A stretch of DNA of 64,000 nucleotides from Bos javanicus (taxonomy: Eukaryota > Chordata > Mammalia > Artiodactyla > Bovidae). Shown here piece after piece: positions 46,799 to 58,232 of this stretch. The first letter of the stretch is position 1. Every line of letters begins with the position of its first letter. Made by a program: the position numbers and the translations under genes. The notes beneath the pieces were generated by a model. It was not told the DNA's origin. It ran no database searches and saw only the letters and a list, made by a program, of their open reading frames with translations. The stretch is from the NCBI RefSeq assembly GCF_032452875.1, contig NC_083876.1, positions 5,332,001 through 5,396,000 on the forward strand, read 5' to 3'.

Positions 46799-48034
46799 TT
46801 CAGTTCAGTTCAGTCACTCAGTTGTGTCTGAGTCTTTGCAATCCCATGGAGTGCAGCACACCAGGCTTCCCTATCCATCACCAAATCTAGGAGCATTCTC
46901 AAATTCATGTCCATTGAATTGGTGATGCCATCCAACCATCTTATCTTCTGTTGTCCTCTTCTCATCCTGCCTTAAATCTTTCCCAGCAGCAAGGTCTTTT
47001 CCAATAATTCAGTTCTTCACATCAGGTGGCCAAAGTATTGGAGTGTCAGCTTCAGCATCAGTCCTTCTAATGGAAATTCAGGACCGATTTCCTTTAGGAT
47101 TAACTGGTTGGATTTCCTTGACGTTCAAGGGACTCTCAAGAGTCTTCTCTAACACGATAGTTCAAAAGCATAAATTCTTTAGTGTTCAGCTTTGTCTACA
47201 GTTCAACTTTTATATCCATACATGACTACTGGAAAAACCATAGCTTTGACTAGATGGACATTTGTTGGCAAAGTAATGTCTCTCCTCTTTAATATGCTGT
47301 CTAGGCTAGTCATAGCTTTTCTTCCAATGAGCAAACATACTTTAATTCCATGGCTTAAGTCACCATCTGCAGTGATTTTGGAGCCCCCCAAAATGGTCTC
47401 TCACTCTTTCTATTGTTTCTCTATCTATTTGCAACGAAGAGATGGGACCAGATGCCATGATCTTTGTTTTCTGGATGTTGAGATTTAAGCCAACTTTTTC
47501 ACTCTCCTCTTTCACTTTAATCAAGAGACTCATTAGTTCTTCACTTTCTGCCATAAGGGGTGTGTCATCTGCAAATATGAAGTTTTTGCTATTTCTCCTG
47601 GCAATCATGATTCCAGCTTGTGCTTTATCCAGCCCGGCATTTCACATATGGCTTAAATAAGCTGGGTGACAATGTACAGCCTCCGTGTACTCTTTTCTCA
47701 AATTGCAGCCAGTCACTTGTCCATGTCCAGTTGTAACTGTTTCTTCTTGAGCTGCATACAGATGTCTCTGGAGGCAAGCAAGGTGGTCTGGTATTACCAC
47801 CTCTAACAATTTTTCACACTTTCTTGTGATCCACACAGTCAAAGGCTTCGACATGATCAATAAAGCAGAAATATATATATGTATTTGGGGGGAATGCTCT
47901 TGCTTTTTCTATGATCCAGCAGATGTTGGTAATTTGATCTCTGGTTCCTCTGCCTTTTTTTAAATCCAGCCTCAACATTGTTAGTTTACACTTAACATAC
48001 TGTTGTAGCATGGCTTGGAGAAATGTGATTGAGA
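46799..48034 (-). mobile_element. BovB LINE inserted in BovB copy A, opposite strand
   Basis: Reversed tail (TTCAGTTCAGTTCAG), 3' region, C-terminal coding region, reversed YADD area (about 47560-47580) and motif A region (about 47835-47855). Ends near CTTGGAGAAATG..GAGACCTTA. Minus-strand frames are 60-108 codons and broken. Confidence 0.94.
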
Positions 48035-48112
48035 CCTTAAGTAATGGGCAAATTTGGCCTTGGAGCACAAAATTAAGCAGGAAAAAGACTGAAAGATTTT
48101 GCCAGGAGAATG

Positions 48113-50668
48113 ATCTCTGTTCGTTTCCAAGGCAAACCATTCAATATCATGGTAATAAAAGTCTATGCCCCGACTAGTAATGTTGAAGAAGCTGAAGTTG
48201 AACGGTTCTATGAAAACCTTTGAAAATTAACACCCAGAAAAGATGTCCTTTTCATTATAGGGGACTGGAATGCAAAAGTAGGAATTCAAGAAACACCTGG
48301 AGTAACAGGTAAATTTGACCTTGGAGTACAGAATGAGGCAGGGCAAATGCTAATAGTGTTTTGCCAAGAGAATGCACTGGTCATAACAAACATACTCTTC
48401 CAGCAACACAAGAGAAGACTCTATACATGGGCATCACAAGATGGTCAACACCAAAATCAGATTGATTATATTTTTGCAACCAAAGATGGAGAAGCTCTAT
48501 ACAGTCAGCAAAAACAAGACTGGGAGCTGACTGTGGCTCAGATCATGAACCCCTTATTGCCACATTCAGGCTTAAATTGAAGAAAGTTGGGAAAACCACT
48601 AGACCATTCAGGTGTGACTTAAATCAAATCTCTTATGATTATACAGTGGAAGTGAAAAATAGATTTAAGGGACTAGATCTGATAGAGTGCCCAATGAACT
48701 ATGGAAAGAGGTTCATGACACTGTACAGGACACAGGGGTCAAGATCATCCCCCCAAAAAAAGAAATGCAAAAAAGCAAAATGGCTCTCTGAGGAGGCCTT
48801 ACAAATATCTGTGAAAAGAAGAGAGGTGAAAAGAAAGGAGAAAAGGATATACCGATTTGAATGCATAGGTCCAAAGAATAACAAGGAAAGTTAAGAAAGA
48901 CTTCCTTAGTAATCAATTCAAAGAAATAGAGGAAAACAATTGAATGGGAAAGACTAGAGATCTCTTCAAAAAAATTAGAGATACCAAGGGAATATTTCAT
49001 GCAAAGATGGGCTCGAGAAAGGACAGAAATGAAATGGACCTAACAGAAGCAGAAGATATTAAGAAGGGGTGGCAAGAATACACAGAAGAACTGTACAAAA
49101 AAGACCTTCATGATCAAGATAATCACGATGATATAATCACTCACCTAGACCCAGACATCCTGAAATGTGAAGTCAAGTGGGCCTTAGAAACCATCATTAC
49201 GAATAAAGCTAGTGGAGGTGATGGAATTCCAGTTGAGCTTTTTCAAATCCTGAAAGATGATGCTGTGAAAGTGTTGCATTCAGTATGCCAGCAAATTTGG
49301 AAAACTCAGCAGTGGCCACAGGACTGGAAAAGGTCAGTTTTCATTCCAATCCCAAAGAAAGCCAATGCCAGAGAATGCTCAAACTACTGCACAATTACAC
49401 TCACCCCACACGCTAGTAAAGTAATGCTCAAAATTACCCAAGCCAGGCTTCAGCAATATGTGAACCGTGAACTTCCTGATGTTCAATCTGGTTTTCAAAA
49501 AGTCAGAGGAACCAGAGATCAGATTGCCAACATCCACTGGATCATCAAAAAAGCAAGAGAGTTCCAGAGAAACATCTATTTCTTCTTTATTGACTACGCC
49601 AAAGCCTTTGACTGTGTGAATCACAATAAACTGTGGAAAATTCTGAAAGAGATGGGAATTCCAGACCACTTAACTTGCCTCTTGAGAAACCTGTATGGAG
49701 ATCAGGACACAACAGTTAGAACTGGACATGGAAACATACACTGGCTCCATATAGGAAAAGAAGTACGTCAAAGCTGTATATTGTCACCTGCTTATTTAAC
49801 TTACATGCAGAGTACATTATGAGAAACACTCAGCTAGATTAAGCCCAAGCTGGAATCAAGGTTGCTGAGAGAAATATCAATAACCTCAGATATGTAGATG
49901 ACACAGCCCTTATGGCAGAAAGTGAAGAAAAACAAAAGAGCCTCTTGAAAGTGAAAGAAGAGAGTGAAGAATTTGGCTTTAAGCTCAACATTCAGAAAAC
50001 TAAGATCATGACATCTGGTCCCATCATTTCATGGCAAATAGACGGGAAACAGTGGAAACAGTGGCTGACTTTATTTTTGGGGGGCTTCAAAATCACTGCA
50101 GATGGTGATTGCAGCCATAAAATTAAAAGACACTTGCTTTTGGAAGGAAAGATGTGACCAACCTAGATAGCATATTAAAAAGAGAGACATTACTTTGTCA
50201 GCAAAGTCCATCTAGTCAAGGCTATGGTTTTTCCAATAATCATGTATAGATTTGAGAGTTAGAGAATGAAAAAAAGCTGAGCATGGAAGAATTGATGCTT
50301 TTGAACTGTGGTTTTGTAGAACACTCTTGAGAGTCCCTTGAACTGCAAGGAGATCCAACCAGTCCATCCTAAAGGAGATGAGTCCTGGGTGTTCATTGGA
50401 AGGACTGATGTTGAAGCTGAAGCTCCAGTACTTTGGCCACCTGATGTGAAGAGTTGACTCATTGGAAAAGACCCTGAGATTGGGAAAGATTGAGGGAAGG
50501 AGTAGAAAGAGAGGACAGAGGATGAGATGGTGGGATGGTATCACTGCCTCAATGGACATGAGTTTGGGTAATCTCTGGGAGTTGGTGATGGACAGGGAGA
50601 CCTGGCATGCTGCAGTTCATGGAGTAGTAAAGAGTCCTACACGACTGAGCAACTGAACTGAGCTGAAC
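48113..50668 (+). mobile_element. BovB LINE, 2.5 kb (copy B)
   Basis: Begins at ATCTCTGTTCGTTTCCAAGG in the endonuclease region, directly after copy A, and runs to the 3' tail (CTGAGCAACTGAACTGAGC). It covers the endonuclease C-terminal part, the reverse transcriptase and the C-terminal region. It is the longest continuous BovB in the window. Confidence 0.95.
48944..49822 (+). pseudogene. BovB reverse-transcriptase fragment, 292 codons
   Basis: This is part of the RTE-type polyprotein that copies BovB RNA at nicked DNA. The frame carries the linker to the RT domain (DLTEAEDIKKGWQEYTEELY), the fingers (TNKASGGDGIPVELFQIL, SVFIPIPKKANA) and RT motif A with Asp217 in FIDYAKAFDCV. The end is frameshifted at motif B (QSCILSPAYLTYMQ). 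Downstream, the catalytic box codons at 49891-49902 read YVDD in place of the usual YADD and lie outside this frame. So the copy is broken and probably inactive. Confidence 0.93.
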
Positions 50669-50677
50669 AAATATTCT

Positions 50678-50749
50678 CTCACTTGCAATCTCACCTGTGC
50701 CCCCTGCTGTGGAAGCACAGTCTTAACCACTAAATCACCAGAAAAGTCC
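50678..50749 (-). mobile_element. tRNA-derived SINE fragment (older cetartiodactyl type)
   Basis: Reversed tRNA-like head CACCTGTGCCCCCTGC, then CACAGTCTTAACCACTAAATCACC and AGAAAAGTCC. AATATTCT occurs at 50670-50677 and 50750-50757, a possible 8-bp target duplication. Confidence 0.7.
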
Positions 50750-50879
50750 AATATTCTTTTTGTATAGCTGCTTATTACAATTGTACATGTTAATTATATG
50801 TATGTACCATAGTATTGTATATTTACTCAACCTTTTATGATAGCTTCCAAATTTCGAATTACAAATAATGTTCTATCCA

Positions 50880-51439
50880 TGTACATTATTTTTGTATTAT
50901 TAGAATTGTATCATAAAGATGCTTTACTCTAAGTGTAAGTTCTGAGTAGAAAGGTGATGGATATCACAAAGCTTAGTGTTGCTAGATATTGCCAGACTCT
51001 TCTCTGAAAGGTCCGTATCAATATTCATTCTTGTAATACAAAGTACATGAATGTCTGTCTTATCACATCCGTTCCAGTTCTCAAGCTTTTGCTGTTTTGT
51101 TAATGTAGTGGGTGAGAAACAAAATTTCAGCATACTTTTTATGATATTTCTCTCATGAAGGAAGTTGAATTTTATTTCTTATCTTAAAGAATTGTTTCTT
51201 AATGTCTTTTCCTTATTTTCTAGATTTTTAAATATTTTAATATCATTTAAAAAATATTCTCTATATATTAGTGATAGTATTCATGTAGCTGTGATATTTG
51301 GTGCAAATATTTTCTATATTTTTTCCTTGTCTTTTGATGTTGCTTCTGGTGCTTTTTGCCATAGAAATCACAGAATTTTAAAAATTTCTTTTTGGCTAGT
51401 GAAATTAATTAATCTTTTCATTGCAGTTTAACAATAGTT
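50880..51439 (-). mobile_element. Ancient L1M 3' region
   Basis: Reversed old-L1 words in order: TGTAAGTTCTGAGTAGAAAGG, GCTAGATATTGCCAGACTC, TTATCACATCCGTTCCAG, TGTCTTTTCCTTATTTTCTAG, TCTATATATTAGTGATA, GGTGCAAATATTTTCTATATT and GGTGCTTTTTGCCATAGAAATC. Highly diverged. The interval 50758-50880 is unassigned. Confidence 0.68.
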
Positions 51440-51453
51440 AGAAAGTCTTTCCT

Positions 51454-52513
51454 CAAAAATATACAAGCAACTCCTGGAGCTCAATTCCAGAAAAATAAAT
51501 GACCCGATTAAAAAATGGGCCAAAGAACTAAAGAGACATTTCTCCAAAGAAGATATACAGATGGCTAACAAACACATGAAAAGATGCTCAACATCACTCA
51601 TTATCAGAGAAATGCAAATCAAAACCACAATGAGTTATCATTTCACACCAGTCAGAATGGCTGCAATGCAAAAGTCTACAAGCAATAAATGCTGGAGAGG
51701 GTGTGGAGAAAAGGGAACCCTCTTAAACTATTGGTGGGAATGCAAACTAGTACAGCCTCTAAGGAGAACAGTGTGGAGATTCCTTAAAAAACTGGAAATA
51801 GAATTGCCTTATGACCCAGCAATCCCAATGCTGGGCATACACACCGAGGAAACCAGAATTGAAAGAGACACGTGTACCCCAATGTTCATCACAGCACTGT
51901 TTATAATAGCCAGGACATGGAAGCAACCTAGATGTCCATCAACAGATGAATGGATAAGAAAGTGATGGTAGATATACACAATGGATATTTACACAACCAT
52001 TAAAAAGAATACATTTGAATTAGTTCTAATGAGGTGGATGAAACTGGAGCCTATTATACAGAGTGAAATAAGCCAGAAAGAAAAAGACCAGTACAGTATA
52101 CTAACGCATATATATGGAATTTAGAAAGATGGTAATGATAACCCTGTATGTAAGATAGCAAAAGAGACACAGATGTATAGAACAGTCTTTTGGATTCTGT
52201 GGGAGAGGGAGAGAGTGGGATGATTTGGGAGAATGGCATTGAAACTTGTATAATATCATATGTGAAATGAATCGCCAGTCCAGGTTCAATGCAGGATACG
52301 GGATACTTGGGGCTGGTGCACTCAGACGACCCAGAGGGATGGTACAGCGAAGGAGGAGGGATGGGGGTTTCAGGATGGGGAACACATGTATACCTGTGGG
52401 GGATTCATGTTGATGTATGGGAAAACCAATACAATATTGTGAAGTAATTAACCTCCAATTAAAATAAATAAATGTATGTTTAAAAAAAGAAGTTAAAATA
52501 TAGTATTAAAAAA
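51454..52513 (+). mobile_element. Bovine L1, 1.06 kb, inserted in ancient L1, 14-bp target duplication
   Basis: Starts in ORF2 (AAATATACAAGCAACTCC) and runs to the second-type tail (TTGATGTATGGGAAAACC, TAACCTCCAATTAAAATAA). It is flanked by exact AGAAAGTCTTTCCT at 51440-51453 and 52514-52527. Confidence 0.96.
51561..51965 (+). pseudogene. L1 ORF2p C-terminal fragment, 134 codons
   Basis: Last part of L1 ORF2p. The Cys-rich motif is damaged: Cys44, Cys48 and Cys61 are present, but Asn56 stands where His is expected. A TGA at 51963-51965 cuts the frame before the normal end. It is part of the 5'-truncated insertion at 51454-52513 and has no catalytic domains. Confidence 0.9.
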
Positions 52514-52520
52514 AGAAAGT

Positions 52521-52665
52521 CTTTCCTTTTTATATATCCTTTTCCTTTTTATATAACCTTTTATATACCCTTATGTATAAAAGGGATATCCTTTATATAT
52601 AAAAGGGATATACCTTTTATATACCCTCTTCCTTTTATATACCCTGCTTGTAGTATAAAAAGTTC
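52521..52665. repeat. Cluster of TATAAAAGG/CCTTTTATA inverted and direct repeats
   Basis: CCTTTTATATACC-type and TATAAAAGGGATAT-type words alternate several times, making overlapping palindromes. It begins at the right target duplication of the preceding L1. Confidence 0.8.
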
Positions 52666-52828
52666 ACATGACTGATCCCTGTGACACCCTTTTTTTTCTT
52701 GTATGGTGAAATATGTTTAATTTTTTCCAAAAATATTCAGCATTTCCAACATTATTAGGTTTCAAAACACTATCTTTGTTCCAGTCATTAGAATAGAATC
52801 TGTTATCTTATAATACATCAAAGAAAAA
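52666..52828. other. Nothing recognised
   Basis: Short AT-rich interval with a T run near 52690. Confidence 0.45.
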
Positions 52829-53441
52829 TCGGTTCGGTTCAGTTCAGGCACTCAGTCATGTCCGACTCTTTGCAACCCCATGAATCGCAGTACACCAGGC
52901 CTCCCTGTCCATCAAAAACTCCCGGAGTTCACCCAGACTCACGTCCATCGAGTCAGTGATGCCATCCAGCCATCTCATCCTCTGTCGTCCCATTCTCCCA
53001 ATGAGTGAACTCTTCGCATGAGGTGGCCAAAGTACTGGAGTTTCAGCGTTAGCATCATTCCTTCCAAAGAACACCCAGGACTGATCTCCTTCAAAATGGG
53101 CTGGTTGGATCTCCTTGCAGTCCAAGGGACTCTCAAAAGTCTTCTCCAACACCACAGTTCAAAAGCATCAATTCTTCAGTGCTCAGCCTTCTTCACAGTC
53201 CAACTCTCACATCCATACATGACCACAGGAAAAACCATAACCTTGACTAGACAAACCTTTGTTGGCAAAGTAATGTTTCTGCTTTTGAATATGCTATCTA
53301 GGTTGGTCATAACTTTCCTTCCAAGGAGTAAGCGTCTTTTAATTTCATGGCTGCAGTCCCCATCTCCAGTGATTTTGGAGCCCAAAAAAGAAAGTCTGAC
53401 ACTGTTTCCCCATCTATTTCCCATTAAGTGATGGGACCAGT
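52829..53441 (-). mobile_element. BovB 3' fragment with internal deletion
   Basis: Reversed tail (GGTTCGGTTCAGTTCAGG), 3' region and C-terminal coding region to CCATCTATTTCCCATTAAG. About 40 bp usually found between CCCATTCTCC and CAATGAG (near 52997) is missing compared with the copies at 15.4 and 34.8 kb. Confidence 0.95.
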
Positions 53442-54450
53442 AGTTGGCTCTATTTCTAGACTTTCTTTCCTACTCCATTAAGCTTTCTATCTATTCATGC
53501 TCCTGTTTTAATTGTGGTGAAAGTATAGTATGTCTTGTTACCTCTTAGGACTGGTTCTCCTTCATATCTCCTCCTGTATATTGTTTTCCTAATTTGGGAC
53601 ATCACCAATTTTTACACTTGAAAAATAAAATATTAATTTTATTTACAACATCTCAGTGTTTAAACACCTCATGGTTTCCATGATCTGTCAAGCTAAACTA
53701 TGCCTGAAATATTTACTATTTTACTGTCTTATTTTTTTTTCCATTCACATTATGTATCAGCAAACATTTGTGTTGGAGGGCATTTACTCAGTGTTTAATG
53801 TCTTGCACACAATAGTCTCTTGTTAATGGTCATAATGCTGGAGAAGAGACAGCACAGAAGGCAGCACATAGAAGGTGCCATACATAGAGCAGCAAACTTG
53901 CTTATTAGCAGATATGAGAAATCTACATGACAGCCCAATAAGAAATTCACACATTTGTGGAAGTAAGGGGATTTTACAGTAACAAATAAGGGAAAGGGTC
54001 AATGAAACTTGCAACAAGATTTACAGAACTGAATTTCCTGTCACTTACATGCAATAACACATTCCTGAGGGAAGAGTGGAGAATGGGGTCAGAAACCCTC
54101 CTGAATTGATGAAAATATTGGAAGTCAGACAATGGACAGCATTGGGAGTGAAATGAGGTGTGAATATCTGAGTTATTGCCATCACCAGGGATCATCAAAG
54201 CAGCTTTACACTGTCTGCATCCTTTCCAAATTCTATATGGTCACTGCCTCTGATAGAGTATAAGAATGCGATATTGCAGAACAATGCATAGTTTTCAATA
54301 TCACAGAAAATCCAAATAACAAAGATAGAGTAGCTCTAGGGAAAATAAGTCAAATAGAAAATATTGATTTTGAAGGAACATATTAAAACAATATAAATAT
54401 GTGTCTGATGATTAATACACAAATGCCAGCATTGGTTTATATGATATAGA
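53442..54450. other. Unrecognised sequence
   Basis: About 1 kb without a known repeat. Two short overlapping minus-strand frames (53823-54017, 53974-54198) have no recognisable family. Confidence 0.45.
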
Positions 54451-54462
54451 CTTCACTATTGT

Positions 54463-54671
54463 GCAGGCGTGAATGCTAAGTTGACTCTTGTGACCCAATG
54501 AACTGTAGCTCACCAGGCTCCTCTGTCCATGGAGTTCTTCAGGCAAGAATACTGGAGTGGTTTGCCATGCCCTCCACCAGAGGGTCTTCCAGACCCAGGG
54601 ATCAAACTCATGTCTTATGTTTCCTGCACTGGCAGGCAGGTTTATCAGCACTAGTGCTACCTGAGAAAGCC
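54463..54671 (-). mobile_element. Bov-tA SINE, 12-bp target duplication
   Basis: Reversed copy, GAATGCTAAGTTGACTCTTG to AGTGCTACCTGAGAAAGCC. Flanked by exact CTTCACTATTGT at 54451-54462 and 54672-54683. Confidence 0.95.
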
Positions 54672-54683
54672 CTTCACTATTGT

Positions 54684-55988
54684 ATTTATATTAACTTCTT
54701 GGATCTTAACAGAAAGGCATTTTTTTTTAGAAAATTGTCAGAATATTATTTGGTTTTGAAATACATTAGAAGTCATTTTTCAGATTAGCCAGAAATATAT
54801 TTCTTACCCTTATTTGGCATTACCAAATTCTATTTACTGACTTTCATTAGTGGAGGAAATTAAGTCTTGACTTCTGTAATACAAGAAAGTAAGTCAATGT
54901 GCATTTTAATACTTAAATTTCACAAAAAATCTCAATAATTGATAAGTCTTAGCACAAAACATTATTAGAAATTAACCATGACTGGCTTTTTATTTAATAT
55001 CAATGTCCTGATCTCTGCAAAATATTTTCTGACAAGTATTACTGGCATGAAATATTTGTGGATTATGTCAAATAATGATGCTTATGTTTTTTTGTTTTTT
55101 TTTTTTTTTCAGTCGCTTTTTAAGTCCCTTTAATTCTTGGAAGAGAAGTTGCTAAATTTTACTTCCAGATAGTTATAATAAATGTGATAAACTATTCACA
55201 CTTTCTAAATGTTGCCTTGAAAAAAAGAATAAAAAGTAAGGTGGCAATTTCCTTAACTGAAAATATAAAAAGTATATGCACAATTAAGCTTTAATTAGAA
55301 AAAAATCAATTAGATAAGATAAATTATTTGAGATCTTAAACAGCATATGGAAATTCAAGGCTTGGAATTTCTATTCTTCCACTGAGAGAGTTAAACATGG
55401 TGAAAGATAAAGTCATTATATTGCAAATTTTGCTAGGTTCATATTACAATTTTGAGAAATCACACAAAATGATTTAGAATTTGATTGACTATGTCAGTAT
55501 ACTGATTTGTAAAGATATTTTTTAAATGTTTATTTTATTTTAGATTCTTAACTCAGGATACGTGACATTAGCAATTATAATCAATTAATAAATATTTAAC
55601 ATTAATCTATGCATAGCATAGGAATAGGTATGTAACTACATTAAATAATTTAGACTGTTCACCGTGCATACTTCATATCTTGAATTTCAGAGAAGAAACA
55701 GTTCTCAAATCTTGAATTTCAGAGAAGAAACACTTAAACTTGACTTTAAACCAGTATGAACTATATAGGAAAGAGATGTTAAATTTGTGTGCATGAGTAT
55801 GTAATATTTTATCTTTTTGAAATAGTATAACATTGGTGAGAGCTGTTTCTCTGAATTTAATTAGTTAATTTAATTTAATTAGGAATTTAAAGGCCATGCA
55901 GTTGTAAAGAGGAATAACAAAATAGGATAGTATTGAAAATTATATTGAGTTATAATTTCTAAAATTACCTATAACTATATCCACATAT
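54684..55988. other. AT-rich sequence, nothing coding
   Basis: T run at about 55087-55110. Contains the short direct repeat at 55677-55732. No gene or repeat family recognised. Confidence 0.5.
55677..55732. repeat. 24-bp direct repeat, period 32
   Basis: A word beginning ATCTTGAATTTCAGAGAAG and ending AAACA occurs at 55677-55700 and 55709-55732 without a mismatch. Confidence 0.92.
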
Positions 55989-56193
55989 GGGGCTTCCCTG
56001 GTGGCTCAGTGATAAGCAATCAGCCTGCCAATGCAGGAGACATGGGCTCAATCCCTGGGTCAAGAAGAACCCCTGGAGAAACATCCCACTCCAGTATCCT
56101 TGCCTAGGAAATCCCACGGACAGAGGATCCTGACTACAGTCCATGGGATCATAAATATTAGGACAGGACCCAGAGAATGAACTACAACAAACA
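55989..56193 (+). mobile_element. Bov-tA SINE
   Basis: Well-kept head GGGGCTTCCCTGGTGGCTCAG, then GCCTGCCAATGCAGGAGACA and a shortened Bov-A body to AATGAACTACAACAAAC. Confidence 0.94.
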
Positions 56194-56937
56194 ATATTCT
56201 CACAGGTTTGGGGCTTAAACTGATCTTTTTCTCAGATATAATTTCCTCTTTTCCTTATAAGTGAACAGAGAAAATGAGAAATATATATTTAATTACTTGT
56301 TAAAATAATCCACAAAACAGCCTGATTGATGTAACTGTTTTGCACAGGGGAAATCATTTAGTAATAGCAAATTAAAGATTTAGGAATTACCTTAAAACAT
56401 ACTGCTGAATATATAGCTATATGGTAGGTTTCTTTGACTGAAAGAACCAGAAATAGAGCAATTGAACAGATTGCTGTGGAAATGCATGGGCAGATTTAAA
56501 ACAATCAAAGTAAACAAGATCTACATTGACCATGGAGGACCTAACAGAAACAATGTATAAGTAGATAGACTGTGATCACCTATAATAGGAAAATAATGAA
56601 ACACATCTGATAAATTCAACTGCATTTTGGTTGTTTCAGCTAGTATATCTGACATTTGTTCTAAGGAGTACATTTTACATTGGGAAAATCAGGCTCAATA
56701 ACTGTTAAGTACTTTGGGGTATAAAAACTCTAGTGCTTCATTCTTTATTACAAATTTAATAAAGGACAGAAATTATCATACAATTAATCTATTCTAGTGA
56801 CAAGGATTGAAATAAAAATGAGAAGGGAAATTTTTTTCCTACTACTTGTTACTGACTTCAGAATATATTTAATGTTACACTAATTTTTACATGTTTAAAT
56901 ATAAAGTCATATAACATGAATTTTTATAACATTGTGT
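56194..56937. other. Nothing recognised
   Basis: AT-rich interval with no coding frame or known repeat. Confidence 0.5.
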
Positions 56938-56946
56938 TTGCATATT

Positions 56947-58223
56947 GCTCCAGCTACCGCACAGTTGCATTTATCTCACATGCTAGTAAAAATGCTCAAA
57001 ATTCTCCAAGCCAGGCCTCAGCAATACATGAACTGTGAACTTCCAGATGTTCAAGCTGACTTTAGAAAAGGCAGAGGAACCAGAGATCAAACTGCCAACA
57101 TCTGCTGAATCATCAAAAAAGCAAGAGAATTCCAGAAAAAAACATCTATTTCTGCTTTATTGACTATGTCAAAGCTTTTGACTGTGTGGATCACAGTAAA
57201 CGGTGGAAAATTCTGAAAAAGATAGAAATAGCAGACCACCTGACCTGCCTCTTGAAAGCAATAGTTAGAACTGGACATGGAACAACAGACTGGTTCCAAA
57301 TAGGAAAAGGAGTATGTCAAGGCTGTATACTGTCACCATGCTTATTTAACTTATATGCAGAGTACATGATGAGAAACACTGGGCTGGAAGAAGCACAAGC
57401 TGGAATTAAGATTGCCTGGAGAAATATCAATAACCTCAGATATGCAGATGATACCACCCTTATGGCAGAAAGTGAAGAGGAACTAAAAAGCCTCTTGATG
57501 AAAGTGAAAGAGGAGAGTGAAAAAGTTGGCTTAAAGCTCAACATTCAGAAAATGAAGATCATGGCATCTGGTCCCATCACTTTGTGGCAAATAGATGGAG
57601 AAACAGTGGAAACAGTGTCAGACTTTATTTTTTTGAGCTCCAAAATCACTGCAGATGGTGATTGCAGACATGAAATTAAAAGACACTTACTCCTTGGAAT
57701 GAAAGTTATGACTAACCTAGACAGCATATTCAAAAGCAGAGACATTACTTTGCTGACAAATGTCCATCTAGTCAAGGCTATGGTTTTTCCAGTGGTCTTG
57801 TATGGATGTGAGAGTTGGACTGTGAAGAAAGTTGAGCACCGAAGAATTGATGCTTTGAACTGTGCTGTTGGAGAAGACTCTTTGAGAGTCCCTTGGACTG
57901 CAAGGAGATCCAACCAGTCCATTCTGAAGGGGATCAGTCCTGGGTGTTCTTCGGAGGGAATGATGCTAAAGCTGAAACTTCAGTACTTTGGTCACGTCAT
58001 GCAAAGAGTTGACTCATTGGAAAAGACTCTAATGCTGGGAGGGTAGAGGGGCAAGAGGAGAAGGGGACGACAGAGGATGAGATGGCTGGATGGCATCACC
58101 AACTTGATGGACGTGAGTTTGAGTGAACTCTGGGAGTTGGTGATGGACAGGGAAGCCTGGCGTGCTGCAATTCATGGGGTCGCAAAGATTTGGACATGAC
58201 TGAGTGACTGAACTGAATTGAAC
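56947..58223 (+). mobile_element. BovB LINE, 1.28 kb, 5'-truncated
   Basis: From CTCCAGCTACCGCACAGTTGC to the tail GACTGAACTGAATTGAAC. The likely target duplication is TTGCATATT (56938-56946) with TTGCGTATT (58224-58232), one mismatch. Confidence 0.95.
57186..58046 (+). pseudogene. BovB reverse-transcriptase and C-terminal fragment, 286 codons
   Basis: RTE-type polyprotein fragment. Motif B lies at Gln45 (QGCILSPCLFNLYAEY) and the catalytic YADD box at residues 86-89 (57441-57452). The C-terminal region KAMVFPVVLYGCESWTVKK is followed by RVPWTARRSNQSILKGISPG. The same frame continues upstream of this ATG and includes motif A (FIDYVKAF at about 57156-57179). A stop and a 1-bp shift lie further upstream near 57106-57140. 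The frame ends at a TAG at 58044-58046, shortly before the BovB 3' tail. The catalytic box is intact, but the copy lacks the endonuclease and is inactive. Confidence 0.93.
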
Positions 58224-58232
58224 TTGCGTATT

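Larger units (their letters stand above)
45556..48112 (+). mobile_element. BovB LINE, 5' part (copy A), interrupted twice
   Basis: This is the only copy in the window with the BovB 5' region: TCAGAGGGCAGACAGAATG, CTCAATGAAACTGTGAGTCATGCC, then the start of the endonuclease. It is interrupted by a Bov-A2 (46421-46696) and a BovB (-) (46799-48034). It resumes with GGGCAAATTTGGCC and stops at CCAGGAGAATG (48112), where another BovB copy begins. About 1 kb of its own sequence remains. Confidence 0.9.

Noticed and set aside
52521..52665. TATAAAAGG words as a promoter
   Set aside because: They are part of a repetitive palindromic cluster with no adjacent gene or initiator.
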